Below, piece by piece: positions 1 through 6,423 of a DNA stretch of 10,334 bases. A program made the position numbers and the translations under genes. Every line of letters starts with the position of its first letter. The stretch's first letter is position 1. The notes under the pieces are model-generated. The model had not been told where the DNA came from and searched no databases. It worked only from the letters and a program-made list of their open reading frames with translations. The stretch is taken from NCBI GenBank assembly GCA_021604825.1, contig BQJS01000169.1:1-10334 (forward strand). Reading direction: 5' to 3'. This DNA comes from Phycisphaerae bacterium (GTDB lineage Bacteria; Planctomycetota; Phycisphaerae; UBA1845).

Positions 1-2
1 CT

Positions 3-791
3 TCGATTTCTTACGAAGTAATGTCAGAGATCGTCGAACAGCGCGATGTGGTTTTCACCGAATCGGACTTGGCTGGTAATCCGATTCAGAGTAGCGATGG
101 AGACGGGCAAAGTCCATCCGAACAACATTCAAACGACATCACCGTGTTGGGCAACGTTTTTGTCAATGGAGGCATTCTCCTTTGGACCGACGACTCTGAC
201 GGTGATCTATCCGATTTGAATGTTGAGATGGTTGTCAGCGTTTCGCAGTTCGGTGGTTCGTCGGCAACGGCGGGCGAGGAGTTGTTCCGTGGTTCGGTAA
301 ATGTCACTGGTGCGGCGAACGGCGAGATATCGCTTTCGACTGAGGGCGGGCTGTTTGCGATTACAGATGGTCCGGGTCTCTTGCTCACGTCGAACATCGG
401 CGGCATCGATGGCGCGGTCGATCAGCTGAACGCCACCGGTAACGTTCGCTTGATGATTCTTCCAGGCCAGTCCATTCCATACACATACGCCGCTCAGCCG
501 AACGATCCGTTTACTCTCGAGGCTAAGGTGTCGTGCAAGGTCAACAATCGATCTGGCGGGACGGGCGTGGCTGCGGTTTTCGGACGTCCGTTCAGGGCAC
601 TAACTTCAGTGGTTGGCCCAAAGATTTCGACCGCGTCGGCAGACCTGACCCAGTCGGCAATGAACCGCACAATCGCCGAATCAACGGTCCCCAGCCAGTC
701 TGACGCACCTGCGGCGCGGGGTTGCGGTGCGATTGGCGTATGCATGCCGTTGATGCTGTTGTGTGGTTTGGCTGCTTCGCGTAGAAGATAG
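3..791 (+). CDS. Secreted beta-rich protein with C-terminal sorting-type tail (5' partial)
   Basis: The frame is open from the window edge. The first in-window ATG (21) has no properly spaced ribosome site, and the residues after it are acidic and polar rather than a signal peptide, so the true start is almost certainly upstream. The visible part is rich in Gly, Ser, Thr, Val and Asp, as in extracellular beta-sandwich proteins. It is followed by a Ser/Thr/Ala-rich linker and, at about 717-788, a tail RGCGAIGVC, a hydrophobic stretch MPLMLLCGLAAS and terminal RRR. That layout (short Gly/Cys motif, transmembrane helix, basic end) matches the PEP-CTERM, MYXO-CTERM and GlyGly-CTERM class of sorting signals, which are processed at the membrane by dedicated proteases. 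I infer a surface or exported protein; no enzymatic domain is recognised. A gap of 184 bases separates it from the next start. Confidence 0.75.
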   Translation, partial: SISYEVMSEIVEQRDVVFTESDLAGNPIQSSDGDGQSPSEQHSNDITVLGNVFVNGGILLWTDDSDGDLSDLNVEMVVSVSQFGGSSATAGEELFRGSVNVTGAANGEISLSTEGGLFAITDGPGLLLTSNIGGIDGAVDQLNATGNVRLMILPGQSIPYTYAAQPNDPFTLEAKVSCKVNNRSGGTGVAAVFGRPFRALTSVVGPKISTASADLTQSAMNRTIAESTVPSQSDAPAARGCGAIGVCMPLMLLCGLAASRRR

Positions 792-846
792 AGGACCCAG
801 GCAGTGTGCGACGGGCGAAAGTTTGCGTGCATGGCCTGTGAGTTTC

Positions 847-855
847 TGCTAGGAT
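847..855 (+). promoter_or_regulatory. Candidate extended -10 promoter element
   Basis: TGCTAGGAT reads as an extended -10 (TGn followed by TAGGAT, 4 of 6 matches to TATAAT). No convincing -35 lies 16-18 bases upstream; TTGCGT at 823-828 is 21 bases away. It could drive the amidohydrolase-like gene starting at 976. A 6-bp hairpin (903-908 with 915-920) would then fall in the leader. Weak evidence. Confidence 0.2.
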
Positions 856-975
856 TTCGCCATACGACTGATCGGCGCGGTGCCTAGGTTGTTGCTTCAA
901 AACAGTTTAAGTGCAAACTGCTCGAACCGCCGAAAGTTGAAGGTTCAGGATTCAAGAGTCGAGGTACACACGTCG

Positions 976-1899
976 ATGATCGTCGATTGCTATACGCACA
1001 TTTGGGAATCGCCAGGCCAGTTGGGAAGAGTCGTCGAGGCGTTGCGGCGCCGCTCGCGCGTTCCATCCGGTCCAGGGGTTGGTGAACAGGAGCCCCGAGC
1101 GAACATTACGCGACACTACGCGGCATCCAAAGCGGCGGACGCCACCATCGTCGTCGGTTTTAAAAGCGAGTATCTCGGTGCGGATATTTCAAACGACACG
1201 GTGGCGGACTACGTCAAGACGCATCCCGAACGGCTGATCGGCTTTGCGGGCATCGACCCGACGAATCGTGCGGCAGCTTTGGAAGAGATCGATCGCGCGA
1301 CCAGTGAACTTGGGATGAAGGGGATCGCGATTTCGCCGGCAGCTCAGGATTTGCATCCGAGCAGCAGCAATATGGAGGCTGTCTACGAGCACGCAGATGC
1401 TCTTAGCCTTCCCGTGATGTTTCATCAGGGCATCCAGATTTCCAGCGAGTGCAAACTCGAATACGCCCAACCGGTTTTGTTGGATGCCGTTGCGCGGGAG
1501 TTTCCGAAGCTCAAAATCATCATCGCCCACCTTGGCTATCCGTGGATCAGCGAAGCGTTGGTGCTATTGGGCAAGCATTCAAACGTGTATTCCGATATCA
1601 GTTGGTTGCTGCATCAGCCGTGGGAAGCGTACCAGGCGCTGCTCTCGGCGTACCAATATGGCGTGATGGACAAACTGCTGTTTGCCAGCGGGTTTCCGTT
1701 CAACTCAGCCACCGAAAGTATCGAGACACTTTACGGATTAAACCACCTCTGCGCGGGGACCAATTTTCCGCGCATTCCGCGTGAGGCGCTGCGTGGTATC
1801 GTTGAGTGCGATGCCATCTCCCGATTGGGGATTCGCCATGACGCTCCTCGATCGCTTTCGCCAACCGAAATCACCGCGGATGACGGCGCAAGTGCTTGA
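976..1899 (+). CDS. Amidohydrolase_2 (ACMSD-like) family protein with altered metal site
   Basis: A 307-residue TIM-barrel metal-dependent hydrolase homologue. I chose ATG 976 because the family characteristically begins within a few residues of the first beta strand (here MIVDCYTHIW) and GAGG lies at 961-964; the longer GTG start at 880 adds an atypical basic extension. Family landmarks are present: the beta-1 motif, MFHQG with H150, IIAHLGYPW with H185, and the C-terminal strand LLFASGFPF. Two canonical metal/catalytic positions are changed. The HxH motif reads Y6-T-H8, and the Asp normally found in the final [GS]SD[FY]P-type motif is G239. Relatives decarboxylate or hydrolyse small carboxylated or cyclic substrates in the cytoplasm. 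With two ligands lost, this member may be inactive, use a different metal arrangement, or have a non-catalytic role. Family assignment is good; substrate is unknown. Confidence 0.85.
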   Translation: MIVDCYTHIWESPGQLGRVVEALRRRSRVPSGPGVGEQEPRANITRHYAASKAADATIVVGFKSEYLGADISNDTVADYVKTHPERLIGFAGIDPTNRAAALEEIDRATSELGMKGIAISPAAQDLHPSSSNMEAVYEHADALSLPVMFHQGIQISSECKLEYAQPVLLDAVAREFPKLKIIIAHLGYPWISEALVLLGKHSNVYSDISWLLHQPWEAYQALLSAYQYGVMDKLLFASGFPFNSATESIETLYGLNHLCAGTNFPRIPREALRGIVECDAISRLGIRHDAPRSLSPTEITADDGASA

Positions 1900-1980
1900 T
1901 ATGTAGCACGAACGCACCTGGATCACTTACATCCATGATGCCAGCGGTCGAAGCGATCATCACCCGCTGTTCGCGCCGCC

Positions 1981-2002
1981 ACCGTGTGATCATGTGGTTT
2001 TT
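1981..2002 (+). terminator. Weak rho-independent terminator candidate
   Basis: ACCGTGT at 1981-1987 can pair with ATGTGGT at 1992-1998 around the loop GATC, and a run of five T follows (1998-2002). Three of the seven pairs are G-U wobbles, so the stem is weak. The position suits it: about 80 bases after the amidohydrolase-like stop and just before the next promoter. Confidence 0.3.
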
Positions 2003-2028
2003 GACGCCCTCCCGGTAGTGTTTGCGTG

Positions 2029-2057
2029 TTGACAGAGTGCGCAACGCCTTTCAAAAT
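2029..2057 (+). promoter_or_regulatory. Sigma70-type promoter for the coiled-coil membrane protein
   Basis: A perfect -35 TTGACA (2029-2034) is followed by a 17-base spacer and CAAAAT (2052-2057; 4 of 6 matches to TATAAT). Transcription would begin near 2064, giving a leader of about 115 bases before ATG 2178. The location between genes and the ideal spacing support it. Confidence 0.5.
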
Positions 2058-2165
2058 AAAGCTTTGGCCGCCGCGAGGTGCGTTTTGTCTTTGCGTCCCG
2101 AATAGAATTAGAGCGCTTCGCGTGCGTCGCCTTGATTCACCAAGCAACTCGATACCCGATAAGAC

Positions 2166-2169
2166 GGAG
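2166..2169 (+). promoter_or_regulatory. Ribosome binding site fixing the start at ATG 2178
   Basis: GGAG lies 8 bases before ATG 2178. A TTG directly upstream in frame (2175) could also be read as a start, but the spacing and the stronger codon favour ATG. Confidence 0.7.
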
Positions 2170-2177
2170 TTTATTTG

Positions 2178-3623
2178 ATGGCCGTTGCCCGAGCACCTCA
2201 GCAAGGTGGAGTGACCGCAATCCACGTATGGCTCATCGTCTTCGTTGCTTTGTGGCTGACGTCTACGGTGTTTCTTGTGATCATCTATTTGGATCAGGAA
2301 GACAAGGACGCCGATCTCGACAAGGCGAAAGCGCAACTCGCCAAAGTTATTTCAGGCGACGGCCGCTCCTTGCCGCAGTTCTCTGAAGCCAGTTCAAATC
2401 CCGGGCGGACCATGGTCGACCTGATTGAAGGCGCTCGCGGTGAAACGGCTGAACTCATCAGTGGTAATCCCGGCGACGACATCGCCAACCTTCGCGCCGA
2501 AATCAATTCACGCCTCGACAAATACCAAGCCGACCCACAAGTTGAATCCAAGTCCGACTTCGAAGGCGTGACGGTGCTCGCAGCGATGGACGCGATGCAC
2601 AGTTTGTTCCGCGCAGAATCAGAAGCACGCGATCAGGCGGAGAACGGTATTGCGCAACTGAAGACCGATTTGGAAGAACTGCGCAAAGCCGACGAGCGTC
2701 GAAAGAGCGAATTCGCAGATGCAGCCGACAAGCTCCAAGGCGACGTCGTCAAGATCGGCGAAGAACGCGATGAGTATCGCGAAGAGCACGATCAGGAAAT
2801 CGATGCCTTCGATGCGCAGATCGAAAAAATCAAAGACCAATGTTCAAGCGATATTCAAAAGCAGCGCGGCGAAACGCGTGAATGCCAAGCCGCCTACGAC
2901 GAACTGCTGGCCCGCCATCAAGAGTTGCAGGCCAAACTGGGGCAGTCGCAAGTGACGCCCATTCCCCAAGCCACCGCACGCATGGGCGACGGTCGGATTC
3001 TTAAAGCTTCGCCTGGCGACCCCATTGTTTACATCGATCTGGGGCGCGACGATCACCTGACGTTGGGGTTGGAGTTTGCGGTGTACGACGCCCTCTCCGG
3101 TATTCCAGAGGACGGCCGGCCCAAAGCCCGCATCGAAGTGGTGGCGATCCATCAGCAAAGCGCCGAGTGCAAGATCGTCTCGCTGGTTCGCGATCAGATG
3201 ATCCTCACCGAAGATATCATCGCCAACCCGATTTACGACCGTCACCAGTCGCTCAAATTCTTCGTGATGGGTGAGTTCGACATCAACGGTGATGGCCGCG
3301 ACGACCCGCACGGACAGCGCGACATCGGCGCGCTCATCGAGCAGTGGGGCGGTTCGACGCTGTCGGAGCTGTCAGCCAAGGTCGATTTCGTGGTGCTGGG
3401 TGGCCCGCCGGAACGCCCCCGCCGCTCGCAGGACGTCGATCCGGAAGACGATCCCAAGTACAAAGCCGCAGCGAAGGCCTATGAAGCCTATGAGGCACAA
3501 CTCGCCAAGGTCGATGTGCTGGCTGTCCCGCGTCTAAGCCAAAAGGAATTCCTCAACTTCCTAGGCTACACGCAATCATCCACCGAAACGGCTGCGTCCA
3601 TTCAAGCGCTGTCGAGGCAGTAG
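2178..3623 (+). CDS. Membrane-anchored coiled-coil protein with C-terminal BRCT-like domain
   Basis: A 481-residue protein of unknown function. In order: a short N-terminus; one transmembrane helix at about residues 17-38 (WLIVFVALWLTSTVFLVIIYL); a variable acidic linker; a long charged coiled coil at about 137-257; a small beta domain at about 258-358 (GDGRILKASPGD, then IVYIDLG and a strand ending IEVVAIHQQSAECKIVS); and a C-terminal domain at about 359-462. The last domain follows the BRCT pattern: a first strand KFFVMGEFD, a helix ending in W390-G391-G392, a strand VDFVVLGG, a charged variable stretch, then VLAVPRLSQKEFLNFLGY. An insert D368-I-N-G-D-G-R-D-D resembles a calcium-binding loop. 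The bulk could face either side of the membrane. I recall similar proteins in planctomycetes, but their role is not known to me. It has its own promoter and is probably monocistronic. Confidence 0.85.
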   Translation: MAVARAPQQGGVTAIHVWLIVFVALWLTSTVFLVIIYLDQEDKDADLDKAKAQLAKVISGDGRSLPQFSEASSNPGRTMVDLIEGARGETAELISGNPGDDIANLRAEINSRLDKYQADPQVESKSDFEGVTVLAAMDAMHSLFRAESEARDQAENGIAQLKTDLEELRKADERRKSEFADAADKLQGDVVKIGEERDEYREEHDQEIDAFDAQIEKIKDQCSSDIQKQRGETRECQAAYDELLARHQELQAKLGQSQVTPIPQATARMGDGRILKASPGDPIVYIDLGRDDHLTLGLEFAVYDALSGIPEDGRPKARIEVVAIHQQSAECKIVSLVRDQMILTEDIIANPIYDRHQSLKFFVMGEFDINGDGRDDPHGQRDIGALIEQWGGSTLSELSAKVDFVVLGGPPERPRRSQDVDPEDDPKYKAAAKAYEAYEAQLAKVDVLAVPRLSQKEFLNFLGYTQSSTETAASIQALSRQ

Positions 3624-3785
3624 CCCTCGGCCGCCTTTGGTTGCTCGCTGGTCCAATGCGCCCACCACAGGGTTGAATCACAATCCGCGCCACCATTGCG
3701 ACTTGAATTTTCCCAAAAACCAGCGATGTCGTTGCCGCAACGATGCGAATTGGAGTTGCCCGGTGGCTGCGTATCCGAGCAGCGA

Positions 3786-3833
3786 GGGGGTTCTCGGGCA
3801 TTGAGGTGGTCGGGTGCGGGGGAGTGGCTGGGG
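3786..3833 (+). other. G-run cluster 1 (possible G-quadruplex)
   Basis: Five runs of three or more G occur at 3786-3790, 3796-3798, 3812-3814, 3818-3822 and 3830-3833. Gaps are 5, 13, 3 and 7 bases. Four runs could form a quadruplex only if the 13-base loop is tolerated. The G-rich strand is the + (non-template) strand, upstream of the promoter at 3885. Confidence 0.3.
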
Positions 3834-3884
3834 TCAAATAGGCGGTTTTCAGTACGGTCAGGACAGTTTTTTACGGTCCTTTTT

Positions 3885-3913
3885 TTGACCAAATGGCGAT
3901 AACGTGTTACACT
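3885..3913 (+). promoter_or_regulatory. Strong sigma70-type promoter with extended -10
   Basis: TTGACC (3885-3890; 5 of 6 matches to TTGACA), a spacer of exactly 17 bases, and TACACT (3908-3913; 4 of 6), with TG at 3905-3906 forming an extended -10. A T-rich stretch lies immediately upstream. Transcription would start near 3920, almost 480 bases before dnaG. It therefore makes either a long dnaG-rpoD leader or a separate short RNA ending near 4005. Confidence 0.55.
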
Positions 3914-3919
3914 ACATTG

Positions 3920-4005
3920 CTTTGCCTAATTTCGAGATTCCCGCGAGACTCCGGGCGCTCCCCGTGGAGGTGCGGCTGACGATTGACTGAGTTCAGCCGT
4001 CTTTT
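3920..4005 (+). ncRNA. Hypothetical short RNA or terminated leader
   Basis: Inferred from the promoter at 3885-3913 and the terminator-like hairpin at 3973-4005. The roughly 86-base transcript would contain two stacked hairpins. The first pairs GCG-CTCC (3955-3961) with GGAG-(G)-TGC (3966-3973) around loop CCGT, with one wobble pair and one bulge. The second pairs CGGCTGA with TCAGCCG. The two candidate stems share base 3973, so one closing pair must give way. No known RNA family is recognised. It could also be the 5' end of the dnaG-rpoD mRNA with partial termination. Confidence 0.25.
3973..4005 (+). terminator. Terminator or attenuator hairpin in the dnaG leader
   Basis: CGGCTGA (3973-3979) pairs perfectly over 7 bp with TCAGCCG (3993-3999), with a 13-base loop, followed by TCTTTT (4000-4005). 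The T tract is short and interrupted, so termination may be partial. Confidence 0.4.
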
Positions 4006-4032
4006 GGGGTGTGAGTTTGCGGTGTTTGTGCT

Positions 4033-4074
4033 GGGGCAGAATTCTCGGGGTTGGGCAAATGTCTTAGGGAGGGG
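4033..4074 (+). other. G-run cluster 2 (possible G-quadruplex)
   Basis: G-runs at 4033-4036, 4047-4050, 4053-4055, 4067-4069 and 4071-4074. The last four give loops of 2, 11 and 1 bases, so a three-layer quadruplex is possible in the + strand DNA or in a dnaG leader transcript. A small CCGC/GCGG hairpin (4075-4085) follows directly. Confidence 0.3.
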
Positions 4075-4391
4075 CCGCTTAGCGGGTAAGTTTGGTCTCT
4101 AATCGGTGCCATTTTCGGTGTCGATCCATCTGGATTCTGAACCCTTGCAAACTATATGTGTTGTTGGGTGCCGAGACGTTTCGACTCGGGAGCGATTGCG
4201 TCGGGATTTTTGGCAGCTTGGTTTTAGGCGATTGCCGACGGGGTATCGATACAGGTGGGGTTTCTGCGTAGGCAGGATTTCTATACGGGCAAACGTGAAG
4301 CGGGCGTGAGCCAGAAATCAATGACGTGATTTGTCCAATTAGAGCTCGCGGCTCATACAGCCCAAGCCGCAGCATCGAGCCATTTTCGTTC

Positions 4392-4397
4392 GAGGGA
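4392..4397 (+). promoter_or_regulatory. Ribosome binding site for the TTG start of dnaG
   Basis: GAGGGA ends 4 bases before TTG 4402 (6 bases if GAGG is used). The frame is open back to a stop at 4327 but has no ATG or GTG there, so TTG 4402 is the only sensible start. A weak start codon may keep primase synthesis low. Confidence 0.55.
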
Positions 4398-4401
4398 CCC
4401 A

Positions 4402-6381
4402 TTGAAAGACTGGGACGCGCTTAAAGAAGAAATCCGCCAGCGGATTGATCTGGTGGAGATTGTGTCTGAACACGTCTCGCTCAGGCGCGCCGGCAAAGAT
4501 TTCGTGGGTCTGTGCCCATTTCACGAAGAGAAGACTCCGTCATTCAGCGTGAGTCAGAGCAAGCAAATATTTAAATGTTTTGGATGCGGAGTGGGCGGCG
4601 ATCTATTCAGCTTCGTTCAGCAGCGGGAAGCGGTGAACTTCGTCGAGGCGATGCGCATTCTCGCTGATCGGGCTGGCGTAGACTTGGATCGTGGGCGTCG
4701 GTCGGGGGCTGGTGGACGGCAGAACAATCCTGATGGTGTTGATCGCAGCGACATTGGCCGAGCTAATGCGTGGGCGTTGAGCGCGTTTCAAAGGGCGCTT
4801 GCCGACGAGCAGTTGGGGAAGGTGGCTCGCGAATATCTGGTCGAACGCGGAATACCAAACGACATCGTCGAGAAGTTCGGCATCGGTTGGGCGCCGGAAG
4901 CGGGCGGATGGTTGCCCGAGCAGGCCCGAAAATCCGGTATCAATATTCGAGCGCTGCGGGCTGGCGATCTTGTGCGGGCGTCGGATCGTGGGTTTCAGGG
5001 CGCTGCGAATCAGAGCAATCTATACGGCACGTTTCGCGGCCGGTTGATGTTTCCGATCCGCGACACCATGAATCGCGTCATCGGATTCGGCGGACGGACC
5101 CTCGTGGGCGATCGGGCGAAGTATCTCAACACCTCGCACACGCCACTTTATGACAAGGGAACGATGCTTTACGGGATCGATCAAGCCCGCATGCCCATGA
5201 GCGAGAAGCGGCAGGCGATCGTGGTCGAGGGGTACACCGATTGCATTGCGTGTCATCAGCATGGCCTTCCAAACACCGTGGCAACGCTGGGAACAGCCCT
5301 GACCGATCAGCAGATTTCGTTATTGAGACGCTGGGCCGATGAGGTGGTGCTGCTGTTCGATGCGGATTCGGCTGGGGAGGAAGCTGCAGACCGTGCCTTG
5401 GGCGTGGCGCTGCGCTACAATTTATCGGTCCGAATCGCGAGCGTGCCGGACGGGAAGGACCCGAGCGACTATTTGACCGCCCACGGCGCTGGCGGCATCG
5501 ATTCTTTGTTGAATGGTGCGGTCGATGCGCTACGATTCAAATGGGGTCGAACTTGTGAGCAGTTCGCAGACTCGAGGGGCGGGGGACAGAGACAGGCCAT
5601 CGAGGCGTTCATCTCTCTGGTATCCCAAATGGCATCCTACGGAACCCTGGACGCGATCCAACGGGGGTTGGTGATCAACCAACTTTCGGGGTTGTTGTCG
5701 GTTCCGCCGGAAGACATTGTCAAGTTGCTCACGGCGGCTCAGCAAAAGATACGGAGTCAGAACTCGCGCATGGTTGCGCGAGAAAGCAGCCGCGCGCCGG
5801 AAAATTCGCAGGATCGTTCGCGCTCGACGCGTCGCGATTTGGAGGCATCCGGTCAAGACGCCGAGCAAGCCTCGCTGCGTGGTATGTTGCAGGTGTTGGT
5901 TAACGAACCGGGGCATTACGCAGAGGTCTCGGATGTGTTCGTGGCGTCGCGTTTTCAAGATGACGAACTGCGACGGTTGGCGAGCGAAGTCGTTGGACTT
6001 TGTAACACGTTGGGTGAGTTTCAGATTTCGGAACTGATGGACCGATTCCGTGATGAACCGGCGATTGGCCGGTTGGTGACGGATTTGGTTTATGAGGGCG
6101 AGCGGCAGGGGCAATACCAAGCCGTCATCGACGACACCCGCAACCGCCTGCTGCGATTGAGTGCGGTTCGTGAGGGCCAACGTTTGGCGAAGAGCGTGAA
6201 GGATGAGAGCGCCCCAAGCGCAGAAGATTCTGGCGAATTTGTTTCAGACGAGACAAGTCGCACGGGAAGTAACGAATATAAGTCCCAGAACCTCGAGCAG
6301 CTTCAGAAACTGCTTTCGGAAAGGCGTGGGTTTGCACCGAGTGTGCCCGCGTCAAATCCGACTGAGGGGGCTGGGAAGTGA
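4402..6381 (+). CDS. dnaG: DNA primase DnaG
   Basis: Synthesises the RNA primers for leading-strand initiation and each Okazaki fragment, working with the replicative helicase at the fork. The product is 659 residues, somewhat longer than the usual ~600. The N-terminal CHC2 zinc-binding domain has C38, H41, C59 and C62 (CPFHEEKTPSF and KCFGCGVGGD). The catalytic core includes RGRLMFPIRD and GFGGRTL. The TOPRIM fold carries the catalytic glutamate E276 in VEGYTD and the metal-binding D320/D322 in LLFDADSAG, so all key residues are present. A Ser/Arg-rich linker at about 455-485 leads to a divergent C-terminal helicase-interaction region. It begins with TTG, supported by GAGGGA just upstream and by alignment of the first residues (KDWDALKEEIRQRIDLVEIV) with the family. 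rpoD follows after 107 bases, the usual dnaG-rpoD order; rpsU is absent upstream. Confidence 0.97.
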   Translation: MKDWDALKEEIRQRIDLVEIVSEHVSLRRAGKDFVGLCPFHEEKTPSFSVSQSKQIFKCFGCGVGGDLFSFVQQREAVNFVEAMRILADRAGVDLDRGRRSGAGGRQNNPDGVDRSDIGRANAWALSAFQRALADEQLGKVAREYLVERGIPNDIVEKFGIGWAPEAGGWLPEQARKSGINIRALRAGDLVRASDRGFQGAANQSNLYGTFRGRLMFPIRDTMNRVIGFGGRTLVGDRAKYLNTSHTPLYDKGTMLYGIDQARMPMSEKRQAIVVEGYTDCIACHQHGLPNTVATLGTALTDQQISLLRRWADEVVLLFDADSAGEEAADRALGVALRYNLSVRIASVPDGKDPSDYLTAHGAGGIDSLLNGAVDALRFKWGRTCEQFADSRGGGQRQAIEAFISLVSQMASYGTLDAIQRGLVINQLSGLLSVPPEDIVKLLTAAQQKIRSQNSRMVARESSRAPENSQDRSRSTRRDLEASGQDAEQASLRGMLQVLVNEPGHYAEVSDVFVASRFQDDELRRLASEVVGLCNTLGEFQISELMDRFRDEPAIGRLVTDLVYEGERQGQYQAVIDDTRNRLLRLSAVREGQRLAKSVKDESAPSAEDSGEFVSDETSRTGSNEYKSQNLEQLQKLLSERRGFAPSVPASNPTEGAGK

Positions 6382-6401
6382 TGAGTACGCTGGGAAGTGA
6401 T
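6370..6401 (+). repeat. 19-bp tandem duplication across the dnaG stop codon
   Basis: GCTGGGAAGTGAT occurs at 6370-6382 and again at 6389-6401, offset by 19 bases. The first copy contains the dnaG TGA (6379-6381). The second copy sits in the spacer. An ATG overlapping the stop (6381-6383) opens a 7-codon frame ending at TAG, which may be chance. Confidence 0.6.
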
Positions 6402-6423
6402 TAGTTCAGTCCACTAACTTTTT
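6401..6423 (+). terminator. Weak terminator-like hairpin between dnaG and rpoD
   Basis: TTAGT (6401-6405) pairs with ACTAA (6413-6417) around a 7-base loop, followed after one C by TTTTT (6419-6423). The stem is short and A/T-rich, so it would at most cause partial termination between the genes. Confidence 0.25.

Larger units (their letters stand above)
3624..4401 (+). other. 778-base intergenic region upstream of dnaG
   Basis: No open frame here has a credible protein sequence, start context or length. The stretch is G/T-rich on the + strand from about 3770 to 4270, unlike the flanking genes. It holds a perfect 6-bp hairpin (3729-3734 with 3738-3743), a T-rich tract at 3867-3886 flanked by partly pairing GGTCA/TGACC and GGAC/GTCC, two G-run clusters, a strong promoter (3885-3913), two consecutive hairpins (3955-3999), and a further hairpin (4171-4175 with 4185-4189) followed by TTTTT at 4207-4211. 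I could not match it to tRNA, tmRNA, SRP RNA, 6S RNA or RNase P RNA. It most likely holds a regulatory leader of the dnaG operon and/or a small RNA. Confidence 0.6.

Noticed and set aside
903..920. 6-bp hairpin CAGTTT/AAACTG before the amidohydrolase-like gene
   Set aside because: It has no T tract and no partner site, so it is neither a terminator nor a clear operator; an A/T-rich 6-bp hairpin can occur by chance.
880..975. N-terminal extension of the amidohydrolase-like protein from GTG 880
   Set aside because: The extra 32 residues are unlike the family, and the fold begins directly at ATG 976 with GAGG upstream.
3854..3890. T-rich segment flanked by GGTCA/TGACC and GGAC/GTCC as a terminator for the coiled-coil gene
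   Set aside because: The stems are only 4-5 bp, separated by a T-rich internal loop, and lie about 230 bases after the stop; the distal part overlaps the -35 of the promoter at 3885.
4106..4309. Short + strand open frame (67 codons) before dnaG, considered as a possible rpsU or leader peptide
   Set aside because: The sequence does not resemble bS21, has no convincing ribosome binding site, and lies in the non-coding, G/T-rich gap.
4331..4359. Promoter immediately upstream of dnaG (TTGTCC, 17-base spacer, CATACA)
   Set aside because: The -10 matches only 3 of 6 positions; the promoter at 3885-3913 is much stronger.
3940..4400. Possible RNase P RNA, prompted by ACTCCGGGCGCTCC near 3948-3961 and GGGTAAG near 4084
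   Set aside because: The resemblance to the conserved GAGGAAAGUCCGGGCUCC segment is partial, and the other conserved RNase P elements (AGAGGAA-type and ACAGAA..CCGGCUUA-type) are not found in the expected positions.
5530..6180. Antisense open frame of 216 codons inside dnaG
   Set aside because: It is a shadow of the dnaG codon pattern; the sense frame has clear primase domains.
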